Shown here one piece after another: positions 24,919 through 37,914 of a stretch of DNA of 64,000 nucleotides. The stretch comes from Calliopsis andreniformis (lineage: Eukaryota; Arthropoda; Insecta; Hymenoptera; Andrenidae): the NCBI RefSeq assembly GCF_051401765.1, contig NW_027480422.1:24756001-24820000 (forward strand), read 5' to 3'. The notes under the pieces were generated by a model. That model was not told where the DNA came from and did not search any database. It saw only the letters and a program-made list of their open reading frames with translations. A program made the position numbers and the translations under genes. The first letter of the stretch is position 1. The number at the start of each line of letters is the position of its first letter.

Positions 24919-27407
24919 ACGTAGAAATGACCATAACTTTCACACTGGATGCAATTATCCGTTTTATACGAAGGAAAACCTGTCGTATTTATACTGTATT
25001 TCAGGATTCTGGCGTTGACTTCTAAGGCCCTAGCTATTCGATCTGGTGGAGCAACGCCCTAGAGTGAAGCCTAGATTGCGCGGAACGTAGAAATGACCAT
25101 AACTTTCACACTGGTTGCAATTATTCGTTTTATACGATGGAAAAACTGTTGTGTTTATTTTGTATTTGGTGCTTCTGGCGTTGACTTCTTAGGCCCTAAC
25201 TATTGGATCTGGTGGACCAACGCCCTAGAGTGAAGCCTAGGTGGCCCGGAACGTGGAAATGACCATCACTTTCACACTGGTTGCAATTATTCCCGTTATA
25301 CGATGGAAAAACTGTTGTATTTATATTGTATTTTATGCTTCTGGCGTTGACTTCTAAGGCCCTAGCTATTCGATTTGGTGGAACAACGCCCTAGAGTGAA
25401 GCATAGGTTGCCCCGTACGTTGAAATGACCATAACTTTCATACTGGGTGCAATTATTCGTTTTATACGATGGAAAAACTGTTGTATTTAAACTGTATATT
25501 ATGCTTCTGGCGTTGTCTTCTAAGGCCCTAATTATTGGATGTGGTGGAGCAACGCCCTGGAACAAAACCTAGGTTGCACGGACCGTAGAAATGACCATAA
25601 CTTTCACACTGGTTGCAATTATTCATTTTATACAATGGAAAAGCTGTTCTATTAATTTTGTATTTTATGCTTCGGGCGTTGACTTCTAAGGCCCTCACTA
25701 TTGGATCTGGTGGACCAACGCCCTAGACTGAAGCGTAGGTTGCCAGGAACGTAGAAATGACCATCACTTTCACACTGTTTGCAATTATTCCTGTTATACG
25801 ATGGAAGAACTGTTGCATTTATATTTTATTTTATGCTTCGGGGGTTGACTTCTAAGGCCCTAACTATTCGATCTGGTGGAGCAACGCCCTAGAGTCAAGA
25901 CTAGGTTGCCCGGAACGCAGAAATGACCGTTACTATCACAATGTTTGCAATTATTCATTGTATAGGATGGAAAAACTGTTGTATTTATATAGTATTTTAT
26001 GCTTCGGGCGTTGACTTCTAAGGCCCTAGCTATTCGATTTGGTGGAACAACGCCCTAGAGTGAAGCATAGGTTGCCCCGTACGTTGAAATGACCATAACT
26101 TTCATACTGGTTGCAATTATTCGTTTTATACGATGGAAAAACTGTTGTATTTAAACTGTATATTATGCTTCTGGCGTTGTCTTCTAAGGCCCTAATTATT
26201 CGATGTGGTGGAGCAACGCCCTGGAACAAAACCTAGGTTGCACGGACCGTAGAAATGACCATAACTTTCACACTGGTTGCAATTATTCATTTTATACAAT
26301 GGAAAAGCTGTTCTATTAATTTTGTATTTTATGCTTCGGGCGTTGACTTCTAAGGCCCTCACTATTGGATCTGGTGGACCAACGCCCTAGACTGAAGCGT
26401 AGGTTGCCAGGAACGTAGAAATGACCATCACTTTCACACTGTTTGCAATTATTCCTGTTATACGATGGAAGAACTGTTGCATTTATATTTTATTTTATGC
26501 TTCGGGGGTTGACTTCTAAGGCCCTAACTATTCGATCTGGTGCAGCACCGCCCTAGAGTCAAGCCTAGGTTGCCCGGAACGTAGAAATGACCATAACTTT
26601 CACACTGGTTGCAATTATTCGTTCTATACAATGGAAAAACTGTTCTATTTATTTTGTATTTGATGCTACGGGCGTTGACTTCTAAGGCCCTAACTATTGA
26701 ATATGGTGGACCAACGCCCTAGAAAGAAGCCTAGGTTACCCGGAACGTAGAAATGACCATTACTTTCACACTGGTTGCAATTATACGTTTTATACGATGC
26801 AAAAACTGTTGTATTTATTTTGTATTTGGTGCTTCTGGCGTTGACTTCGTTGGCCCCAGCTATTGGATCTGGTGGACCAACGCCCTAGAATGAAGCCTAG
26901 GTTGCCCGGAACGTGAAATGACCATATCTTTCACACTGGTTGCAATTATTCCTGTTATACGATGGAAAAACTGTTGCATTTATGTTATGTTTTATGCTTC
27001 TGGCGTTGACTTCTAAATCCCTAACAATTCGATGTGGTGGACCAACGACCTAGAGTGAAGCCTAAGTTGCCCGGAACGTAGAAATGACCATAACTTTCAC
27101 ACTGGTTGCAATTATTCGTCTTATACAATGGAAAAACTGTTCTATATATTTTCTATTTTATGCTTCGGGCGTTGACTTCTAAGGCACTAGCTAATCGATC
27201 TGGACGTGCAACGCACTAGAGTGAAGCCTAGGTTGCCCGGAACATAGACAAGACCATATCCTTCACACTGGTTGGAATTATTCCTGTTATACGATGGATA
27301 AACTGCTGTATTTATATTGTATTTTATTGTTCTGGCGTTGACTTCTAAATCCCAAACTATTCGGTCTGTTGGAGCAACGACCTATGGTGAAGCCTAGGTT
27401 GCCCGGA
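24919..27407. repeat. 15-monomer higher-order repeat, copy 2 (2489 bp)
   Basis: Essentially identical by eye to 22430-24918 in monomer order and in private variants. It has CTGGGTGCAATTATTC (about 25443), shared with copy 3 at about 27932 but not with copy 1, so copies 2 and 3 are each other's closest relatives. Confidence 0.95.
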
Positions 27408-29067
27408 ACGTAGAAATGACCATAACTTTCACACTGGATGCAATTATCCGTTTTATACGAAGGAAAACCTGTCGTATTTATACTGTATTTCAGGATTCTG
27501 GCGTTGACTTCTAAGGCCCTAGCTATTCGATCTGGTGGAGCAACGCCCTAGAGTGAAGCCTAGATTGCGCGGAACGTAGAAATGACCATAACTTTCACAC
27601 TGGTTGCAATTATTCGTTTTATACGATGGAAAAACTGTTGTGTTTATTTTGTATTTGGTGCTTCTGGCGTTGACTTCTTAGGCCCTAACTATTGGATCTG
27701 GTGGACCAACGCCCTAGAGTGAAGCCTAGGTGGCCCGGAACGTGGAAATGACCATCACTTTCACACTGGTTGCAATTATTCCCGTTATACGATGGAAAAA
27801 CTGTTGTATTTATATTGTATTTTATGCTTCTGGCGTTGACTTCTAAGGCCCTAGCTATTCGATTTGGTGGAACAACGCCCTAGAGTGAAGCATAGGTTGC
27901 CCCGTACGTTGAAATGACCATAACTTTCATACTGGGTGCAATTATTCGTTTTATACGATGGAAAAACTGTTGTATTTAAACTGTATATTATGCTTCTGGC
28001 GTTGTCTTCTAAGGCCCTAATTATTGGATGTGGTGGAGCAACGCCCTGGAACAAAACCTAGGTTGCACGGACCGTAGAAATGACCATAACTTTCACACTG
28101 GTTGCAATTATTCATTTTATACAATGGAAAAGCTGTTCTATTAATTTTGTATTTTATGCTTCGGGCGTTGACTTCTAAGGCCCTCACTATTGGATCTGGT
28201 GGACCAACGCCCTAGACTGAAGCGTAGGTTGCCAGGAACGTAGAAATGACCATCACTTTCACACTGTTTGCAATTATTCCTGTTATACGATGGAAGAACT
28301 GTTGCATTTATATTTTATTTTATGCTTCGGGGGTTGACTTCTAAGGCCCTAACTATTCGATCTGGTGGAGCAACGCCCTAGAGTCAAGACTAGGTTGCCC
28401 GGAACGCAGAACTGACCGTTACTATCACAATGTTTGCAATTATTCATTGTATAGGATGGAAAAACTGTTGTATTTATATAGTATTTTATGCTTCGGGCGT
28501 TGACTTCTAAGGCCCTAGCTATTCGATTTGGTGGAACAACGCCCTAGAGTGAAGCATAGGTTGCCCCGTACGTTGAAATGACCATAACTTTCATACTGGT
28601 TGCAATTATTCGTTTTATACGATGGAAAAACTGTTGTATTTAAACTGTATATTATGCTTCTGGCGTTGTCTTCTAAGGCCCTAATTATTCGATGTGGTGG
28701 AGCAACGCCCTGGAACAAAACCTAGGTTGCACGGACCGTAGAAATGACCATAACTTTCACACTGGTTGCAATTATTCATTTTATACAATGGAAAAGCTGT
28801 TCTATTAATTTTGTATTTTATGCTTCGGGCGTTGACTTCTAAGGCCCTCACTATTGGATCTGGTGGACCAACGCCCTAGACTGAAGCGTAGGTTGCCAGG
28901 AACGTAGAAATGACCATCACTTTCACACTGTTTGCAATTATTCCTGTTATACGATGGAAGAACTGTTGCATTTATATTTTATTTTATGCTTCGGGGGTTG
29001 ACTTCTAAGGCCCTAACTATTCGATCTGGTGGAGCACCGCCCTAGAGTCAAGCCTAGGTTGCCCGGA
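27408..29067. repeat. 15-monomer higher-order repeat, copy 3, cut to 10 monomers
   Basis: Starts like the full copies, keeps both 4-monomer sub-blocks (27851 and 28515), then lacks the CATAGACAAG cassette. The next unit start is 1660 bp on (10 x 166), at 29079. The junction monomer near 29035 reads GGAGCACCGCCCTAGAGTC and then CGCAGAAATG, the same join as at about 22405 before copy 1. The two junctions therefore share an origin. Confidence 0.9.
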
Positions 29068-30892
29068 ACGCAGAAATGACCATAACTTTCACACTGGATG
29101 CAATTATCCGTTTTATACGAAGGAAAACCTGTCGTATTTATACTGTATTTCAGGATTCTGGCGTTGACTTCTAAGGCCCTAGCTATTCGATCTGGTGGAG
29201 CAACGCCCTAGAGTGAAGCCTAGATTGCGCGGAACGTAGAAATGACCATAACTTTCACACTGGTTGCAATTATTCGTTTTATACGATGGAAAAACTGTTG
29301 TGTTTATTTTGTATTTGGTGCTTCTGGCGTTGACTTCTTAGGCCCTAACTATTGGATCTGGTGGACCAACGCCCTAGAGTGAAGCCTAGGTGGCCCGGAA
29401 CGTGGAAATGACCATCACTTTCACACTGGTTGCAATTATTCCCGTTATACGATGGAAAAACTGTTGTATTTATATTGTATTTTATGCTTCTGGCGTTGAC
29501 TTCTAAGGCCCTAGCTATTCGATTTGGTGGAACAACGCCCTAGAGTGAAGCATAGGTTGCCCCGTACGTTGAAATGACCATAACTTTCATACTGGTTGCA
29601 ATTATTCGTTTTATACGATGGAAAAACTGTTGTATTTAAACTGTATATTATGCTTCTGGCGTTGTCTTCTAAGGCCCTAATTATTCGATGTGGTGGAGCA
29701 ACGCCCTGGAACAAAACCTAGGTTGCACGGACCGTAGAAATGACCATAACTTTCACACTGGTTGCAATTATTCATTTTATACAATGGAAAAGCTGTTCTA
29801 TTAATTTTGTATTTTATGCTTCGGGCGTTGACTTCTAAGGCCCTCACTATTGGATCTGGTGGACCAACGCCCTAGACTGAAGCGTAGGTTGCCAGGAACG
29901 TAGAAATGACCATCACTTTCACACTGTTTGCAATTATTCCTGTTATACGATGGAAGAACTGTTGCATTTATATTTTATTTTATGCTTCGGGGGTTGACTT
30001 CTAAGGCCCTAACTATTCGATCTGGTGGAGCACCGCCCTAGAGTCAAGCCTAGGTTGCCCGGAACGTAGAAATGACCATAACTTTCACACTGGTTGCAAT
30101 TATTCGTTCTATACAATGGAAAAACTGTTCTATTTATTTTGTATTTGATGCTACGGGCGTTGACTTCTAAGGCCCTAACTATTGAATATGGTGGACCAAC
30201 GCCCTAGAAAGAAGCCTAGGTTACCCGGAACGTAGAAATGACCATTACTTTCACACTGGTTGCAATTATACGTTTTATACGATGCAAAAACTGTTGTATT
30301 TATATTGTATTTGGTGCTTCTGGCGTTGACTTCGTTGGTCCCAGCTATTGGATCTGGTGGACCAACGCCCTAGAATGAAGCCTAGGTTGCTCGGAACGTG
30401 AAATGACCATATCTTTCACACTGGTTGCAATTATTCCTGTTATACGATGGAAAAACTGTTGCATTTATGTTATGTTTTATGCTTCTGGCGTTGACTTCAA
30501 AATCCCTAACAATTCGATGTGGTGGAGCAACGACCTAGAGTGAAGCCTAAGTTGCCCGGAACGTAGAAATGACCATAACTTTCACACTGGTTGCAATTAT
30601 TCGTCTTATACAATGGAAAAACTGTTCTATATATTTTCTATTTTATGCTTCGGGCGTTGACTTCTAAGCCACTAGCTAATCGATCTGGACGAGCAACGCA
30701 CTAGAGTGAAGCCTAGGTTGCCCGGAACATAGACAAGACCATATCCTTCACACTGGTTGGAATTATTCCTGTTATACGATGGATAAACTGTTGTATTTAT
30801 ATTGTATTTTATTGTTCTGGCGTTGACTTCTAAATCCCTAACTATTCGGTCTGGTGGAGCAACGACCTAGGGAGAAGCCTAGGTTGCCCGGA
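29068..30892. repeat. 15-monomer higher-order repeat, copy 4, 11-monomer form
   Basis: Keeps the CATAGACAAG cassette (about 30728) but has only one of the two 4-monomer sub-blocks (29511), giving 1825 bp (11 x 166 minus 1). Copies 3 and 4 together look like the reciprocal fragments of an unequal exchange. The cassette carries private changes, such as TTCAAAATCCC at 30496 and GGTCCCAGC at about 30337, that recur at 38.0-39.0 kb. Confidence 0.9.
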
Positions 30893-32530
30893 ACGTAGAA
30901 ATGACCATAACTTTCACACTGGTTGCAATTATTCGTTCTATACAATGGAAAAACTGTTCGATTTATTTTGTATTTTATGCTACGGGCGTTGACTTCTAAG
31001 GCCCTAACTATTCGATCTGGTGGAGCAACGCCCTAGAGTCAAGACCAGGTTGCCCGGAACGCAGAAATGACCATTACTTTCACACTGGTTGCAATTATTC
31101 ATGCTATACGAAGGAAAACCTGTCGTATTTATACTGTATTTCAGGATTCTGGCGTTGACTTCTTAGGCCCTAGCTATTCGATCTGGTGGAACAACGCCCT
31201 AGAGTGAAGCCTAGGTTGCCCGGAACGTACAAATGACCATCCCTTTCACACTTGTAGCAATTACTCCAGTTATACGATGGAAAAACCTGTTATATATTTA
31301 TCGTATTTTATGCTTCTGGCGTTGACTTCTTGGGCCCTAACTATTGGATCTGGTGGACCAACGCCCTAGAGTGAAGCCTAGTTGGCCCGGTACGTGGAAA
31401 TGACCATCACTTTCACACTGGTTGCAATTATTCCCGGTAAACGATGGAAAAACTGTTGTATTTATATCGTATTTTATGCTTCGGGCATTGACTTCTATGG
31501 CCCTAACTATTCGATCTGGTGGAGCAACGCCCTAGAGTCAAGACTAGGTTGCCCGGAACGCAGAAATGACCGTTACTATCACAATGTTTGCAATTATTCA
31601 TTGTATACGATGGAAAAACTGTTGTATTTATATAGTATTTTATGCTCCGGGCGTTGACTTCTAAGGCCCTAGCTATTCGATTTGGTGGAACAACGCCCTA
31701 GAGTGAAGCATAGGTTGCCCCGTACGTTGAAATGACCATAACTTTCATACTGGTTGCAATTATTCGTTTTATACGATGGAAAAACTGTTGTATTTAAACT
31801 GTATATTATGCTTCTGGCGTTGTCTTCTAAGGCCCTAATTATTCGATGTGGTGTAGCAACGCCCTGGAACAAAACCTAGGTTGCACGGACCGTAGAAATG
31901 ACCATAACTTTCACACTGCTTGCAATTATTCATTTTATACAATGGAAAAGCTGTTCTATTAATTTTGTATTTTATGCTTCGGGCGTTGACTTCTAAGGCC
32001 CTCACTTGTGGATCTGGTGGACCAACGCCCTAGACTGAAGCGTAGGTTTCCAGGAACGTAGAAATGACCATCACTTTCACACTGTTTGCAATTATTCCTG
32101 TTATACGATGGAAGAACTGTTGCATTTATATTTTATTTTATGCATCGGGGGTTGACTTCTAAGGCCCTAACTATTCGATCTGGTGGAGCACAAACCTAGA
32201 GTCAAGCCTAGGTTGCCCGGAACGCTGAAATGACCATTACTTTCACACTGGTTGCAATTATTCATGCTATACGAAGGAAAACCTGTCGTATTTATACTGT
32301 ATTTCAGGATTCTGGCGTTGACTTCTAAGGCCCTAACTATTCGATCTGGTGGAGCAACGCCCTAGAGTGAAGCCTAAGTTGCCCGGAACGTAGAAATGAC
32401 CATAACTTTCACACTGGTTGCAATTATTCGTCTTATACAATGGAAAAACTGTTCTATATATTTTCTATTTTATGCTTCGGGCGTTGACTTCTAAGGCACT
32501 AGCTAATCGATCTGGACGAGCAACGCACTA
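30893..32530. repeat. Transition block reused three more times downstream
   Basis: Ten monomers. They include GTCAAGACCAGG, ATGCTATACGAAGG, TTGTAGCAATTACTCCAG, CCCGGTAAACGATGG and GATTTGGTGGAACAACG types. The stretch about 30260-32373 recurs at 38735-40848 (offset 8475), and much of it recurs again near 42.85 and 57.3 kb. The part 31275-32426 also recurs at 36763-37914 (offset 5488). It joins the older 15-monomer HOR to the CAAGGG zone that follows. Confidence 0.85.
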
Positions 32531-35500
32531 GAGTGAAGCCTAGGTTGCCCGGAACGTAGAAATGACCATAACTATCAGACTGGTTGCAATTATTCGTTTT
32601 ATACGATGGAAAGACTGTTGTATTTATATTGTATTTTATAGTTATGGCGTTGTCTTCTAGGGCCGAAGCTATTCGATGTGGTGGAGCAGCGCCCTCGAGT
32701 GAAGCCTAGATTGCCCGGAACGTAGAAATGACCATAGCTTTCACACTGGTTGCAATTATTCTTGTTATACGATGGAAAAACTGTTGTATTTATTTTGTAT
32801 TTTATGCCTCTGGCGTTGACTCCTAAGGCAGCAGCTATTCGATGTGGTGGAGCAACGCCCTAGGATGAAGCCTAGGTTGCCCGGAACGTAGAAATGACCA
32901 TGTCTTTCACACTGGTTGCAATTATTCCTGTTAAACGATGGAAAAACTGTTGTACTTATATTATATTTTATGCTTCAGGCGTTGACTTCTAAGGGCGTAG
33001 CTATTCGATGTGGTGGAGAAACGCCCTAGAGTGAAGCCTAGGTTGCCCGGAAAGTAGAAATGACCATTACCTCCACACTGTTTGCAATTATTCATTTTAT
33101 GCAATGGAAAAACTGTTGTATTTATGTTGTTTTTTATAGTTATGGCGTTGACTTTTAAGGCCGTAGCCATTCGATGTGGTGGAGCAATGCCCTAGAGTGA
33201 AGCCTAGGTTGCCCGGAACGTAGAAATGACCATAGCTTTCACACTGGTTGCAATTATTCCTGTTATACAAGGGAAAAACTGTTGTATTTATAATGTATTT
33301 TATGCTCCTGGCGTCGACTTCTTAGGCCCTAACAATTCGATCTGGTGGAGCAACGCCCTAGAGTGAAGCCTAGATTGCCCGGAACGTAGAAATGACCATT
33401 ACTTCCACACTGTTTGCAATTATTCATATTATACAGTGGAAAAACTGTTGTATTTATATTGTATTTTATGCTTCTGACATTGACTTCTAAGGCCCTAACT
33501 ATTCGATGTGGTGGAGCAACGCCCTAGAGTGAAACGTCGGTTGCCCGGAACGTAGAAATGACCATAGCTTTCACACTCGTTTCAATTATTTCTGTTATAC
33601 AAGGGAAAAACTGTTGTATTTATATTGTATTTTATGCTTCTGGCGTTGACTTCTTAGGCCCTAACTATTCGATGTAGTGGAGCAACGCCCTAGAGTGAAG
33701 CCTAGGTTGCCCGGAACGTAGAAATGACCATAGCTTTCACACTGGTTGCAATTATTCCTGTTATACAAGGGAAAAACTGTTGTATTTATATTGTATTTTA
33801 TGCTCCTGGCGTTGACTTCTTAGGCCCTAACTATTCGATCTGGTGGAGCATGGCCCTAGAGTGAAGCCTAGGTTGCCCGGAATTTAGAAATGACCATCAC
33901 TTTCACACTGGTTGCAATTATTCTTGTTATACGATGGAAAACTGTTGTATTTATTTCGTATTTTATTCCTCTGGCGTTGACTCCTAAGGCCGTAGCTATT
34001 CGATGTGGTGGAGCTACGCCATAGAGTGAAGCCTAGGTTGCCCGGAATGTAGAAATAACCATGTCTTTCACACTGGTTGCAATTATTCCTGTTATACGAT
34101 GGAAAAACTGTTGTATAACATTTATATTATATTGTATGCTTCAGACGTTGACTTCTAAGGCCGTAGCTATTCGATGTGGTTGAGAAATGCCCTAGAGTGA
34201 AGCCTAGGTTGCTCGGAAAGTAGAAATGACCATTACCTCCACACTGTTTGCAATTATTCATTTTATACAATGGAAAAACTGTTTTATCTATATTGTGTTT
34301 TATGCTTCTGGCGTTGACTTCTAAGGCCGCAGCTATTCGATGTGGTGGAGAAACGCCCTAGAGTGAAGCCTAGATTGCCCGGAAAGTAGAAATGACCATA
34401 CCTTTCACACTGGTTGCAATTATTCCTGTTATACGATGGAAGAGCTGTTGTATTTGTATTGTATTTTATGCTTCTGGCGTAGACTTCTTAGGCCATAACT
34501 ATTCGATCTGGTGGATCGACGCCCTAGTGTGCAGCCTAGGTTGCCCGTATCGTAGAAATGACCATATCTTTCACACTGGTTGCAATTATTCCTGTTAGAC
34601 GATGATAAAACTGTTGTATTTCTATTGTATTTTATGCTTCTGGAGTTGACTTGTTAGGCCCTAACTATTCGATCTGGTGGAGCAACACCCTAGAGAGAAG
34701 CCTAGATTGCCCGGAACGTAGAAATGACCATAACTATCAGACTGGTTGCAATTATTCGTTTTATACGATGGAAAAACTGTTGTATTTATATTGTATTTTA
34801 TGCTTCTGGCGTTGACTTCTTAGGCCCTAGCAATTCGATCTGGTGGAGCAACGCCTTAGAGTGATGCCTAGCTTGCCCGGAACGTAGAAATGACCATTAC
34901 TTCCACACTGTTTGCAATTATTCATATTACACAGTGGAAAAACTGTTGTATTTATATTGTATTTTATGCTTCTGGCATTGACTTCTAAGGCCCTAACTAT
35001 TCGATGTGGTGGAGCAACATCCTAGAGTGAAACCTCGGTTGCCCGGAATGTAGAAATGGCCATGTCTTTCACACTGGTTGCAATTATTCCTGTTATACGA
35101 TGGAAAAACTGTTGTATTATTTTTATATTATATTGTATGCTTCAGACGTTGACTTCTAAGGCCGTAGCTATTCGATGTGGTTGAGAAACGCACTAGAGTG
35201 AAGCCTAGGTTGCTCGGAAAGTAGAAATGACCATTACCTCCACACTGTTTGCAATTATTCGTTTTATACAGTGGAAAAACTGTTGTATTTATATTGTATT
35301 TTATGCTTCTGACATTGACTTCTAAGGCCCTAACTATTCGATGTGGTGGAGCAACGCCCTAGAGTGAAACCTCGGTTGCCCGGAACGTAGAAATGACCAT
35401 TGCTTTAACACTGGTTGCAATTATTTCTGTTATACAAGGGAAAAACTGTTGTATTTATATTGTATTTTATGCTTCTGGCGTTGACTTCTTAGGCCCTAAC

Positions 35501-36762
35501 TATTCGATGTAGTGGAGCAACGCCCTAGAGTGAAGCCTAGGTTGCCCGGAACGTAGAAATGACCATAGCTTTCACACTGGTTGCAATTATTCCTGTTATA
35601 CAAGGGAAAAACTGTTGTATTTATATTGTATTTTATGCTTCTGGCGTTGACTTCTTAGGCCCTAACTATTCGATGTGGTGGATCGACGCCCTAGTGTGCA
35701 GCCTAGGTTGCCCGTATCGTAGAAATGACCATATCTTTCACACTGGTTGCAAGTATTCCTGTTATACGATGGTAAAACTGTTGTATTTATATTGTATTTT
35801 ATGCTTCAGGCGTTGACTTCTTAGGCCGTAACTATTCGCTCTGGTGGGACAACGCCCTAGAGTGATGACTAGGTCGCCCGGATCGTAGAAATGACCATTA
35901 CTTGCACACTGGATGCAATTATTCGTTTTATACGATGGAAAAACTGTTGTATTTATTTTGTATTTGGTGCCCCTGGCGTTGACTTCTTAGGCCCTAACTA
36001 TTGGATCTGGTGGACCAACGCCCTAGAGTGAAGACTAGGTTGCCCGGAACGTAGAAATGACCATTACTTCCACACTGTTTGCAATTATTCATATTATACA
36101 GTGGAAAAACTGTTGTATTTATATTGTATTTTATGCTTCTGGCATTGACTTCTAAGGCCCTAACTATTCGATGTGGTGGAGCAACGCCCTAGAGTGAAGC
36201 CTAGATTGCCCGGAACGTAGAAATGACCATTACTTCCACACTGTTTGCAATTATTCTTATTATACAGTGGAAAAACTGTTGTATTTATATTGTATTTTAT
36301 GCTTCTGACATTGACTTCTAAGGCCCTAACTATTCGTTGTGGTGGAGCAACGCCCTAGAGTGAAACCTCGGTTGCCCGGAACGTAGAAATGACCATAGCT
36401 TTAACACTGGTTGCAATTATTTCTGTTATACAAGGGAAAAACTGTTGTATTTATATTGTATTTTATGCTTCTGGCGTTGACTTCTTAGGCCCTAACTATT
36501 CGATGTAGTGGAGCAACGCCCTAGAGTGAAGCCTAGGTTGCCCGGAACGTAGAAATGACCATAGCTTTCACACTGGTTGCAATTATTCCTGTTATACAAG
36601 GGAAAAACTGTTGTATTTCTATTGTATTTTATGCTTCTGGAGTTGACTTGTTAGGCCCTAACTATTCGATCTGGTGGAGCAACGCCCTAGAGAGAAGCCT
36701 AGATTGCCCGGAACGTAGAAATGACCATAACTGTCAAACTGGTTGCAATTATTCGTTTTATA
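32531..36762. repeat. CAAGGG-rich monomer zone, first copy
   Basis: About 25 monomers, many with TATACAAGGGAAAAACTG (first here at about 33270) or ATTATACAGTGGAAAAAC. The zone also has an enlarged monomer (GTTGTATAACATTTATATTA, about 34111, +5 bp). The part 32540-33530 recurs at offset 8973 (41.5-42.5 kb), and 32540-35284 recurs at offset 14617 (47.2-49.9 kb). The part 35290-36600 recurs near 50.6-52.2 kb with offsets 15280, 15446 and then 15612. Confidence 0.85.
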
Positions 36763-37914
36763 CGATGGAAAAACCTGTTATATATTTATCGTATTTTATG
36801 CTTCTGGCGTTGACTTCTTGGGCCCTAACTATTGGATCTGGTGGACCAACGCCCTAGAGTGAAGCCTAGTTGGCCCGGTACGTGGAAATGACCATCACTT
36901 TCACACTGGTTGCAATTATTCCCGGTAAACGATGGAAAAACTGTTGTATTTATATCGTATTTTATGCTTCGGGCATTGACTTCTATGGCCCTAACTATTC
37001 GATCTGGTGGAGCAACGCCCTAGAGTCAAGACTAGGTTGCCCGGAACGCAGAAATGACCGTTACTATCACAATGTTTGCAATTATTCATTGTATACGATG
37101 GAAAAACTGTTGTATTTATATAGTATTTTATGCTCCGGGCGTTGACTTCTAAGGCCCTAGCTATTCGATTTGGTGGAACAACGCCCTAGAGTGAAGCATA
37201 GGTTGCCCCGTACGTTGAAATGACCATAACTTTCATACTGGTTGCAATTATTCGTTTTATACGATGGAAAAACTGTTGTATTTAAACTGTATATTATGCT
37301 TCTGGCGTTGTCTTCTAAGGCCCTAATTATTCGATGTGGCGGAGCAACGCCCTGGAACAAAACCTAGGTTGCACGGACCGTAGAAATGACCATAACTTTC
37401 ACACTGGTTGCAATTATTCATTTTATACAATGGAAAAGCTGTTCTATTAATTTTGTATTTTATGCTTCGGGCGTTGACTTCTAAGGCCCTCACTTGTGGA
37501 TCTGGTGGACCAACGCCCTAGACTGAAGCGTAGGTTTCCAGGAACGTAGAAATGACCATCACTTTCACACTGTTTGCAATTATTCCTGTTATACGATGGA
37601 AGAACTGTTGCATTTATATTTTATTTTATGCATCGGGGGTTGACTTCTAAGGCCCTAACTATTCGATCTGGTGGAGCACAAACCTAGAGTCAAGCCTAGG
37701 TTGCCCGGAACGCTGAAATGACCATTACTTTCACACTGGTTGCAATTATTCATGCTATACGAAGGAAAACCTGTCGTATTTATACTGTATTTCAGGATTC
37801 TGGCGTTGACTTCTAAGGCCCTAACTATTCGATCTGGTGGAGCAACGCCCTAGAGTGAAGCCTAAGTTGCCCGGAACGTAGAAATGACCATAACTTTCAC
37901 ACTGGTTGCAATTA
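36763..37914. repeat. Copy of 31275-32426 (7 monomers, offset 5488)
   Basis: Shares the rare GGAGCACAAACCTAGAGTC (37675) and CACTTGTGGATCTGG variants with the earlier copy. The left join lies inside a monomer at about 36763, where a CTGTCAAACTGG monomer runs into AAAAACCTGTTATATATT. The right join at about 37914 switches from ATTATTCGTC to ATTATACGTT. Confidence 0.9.

Noticed and set aside
31382..31657. Plus-strand 91-codon frame recurring at 36870, 39857, 43344 and 57800
   Set aside because: It is copied with the large duplicated block. The frame runs through about 1.7 monomers and has no features of a real gene.
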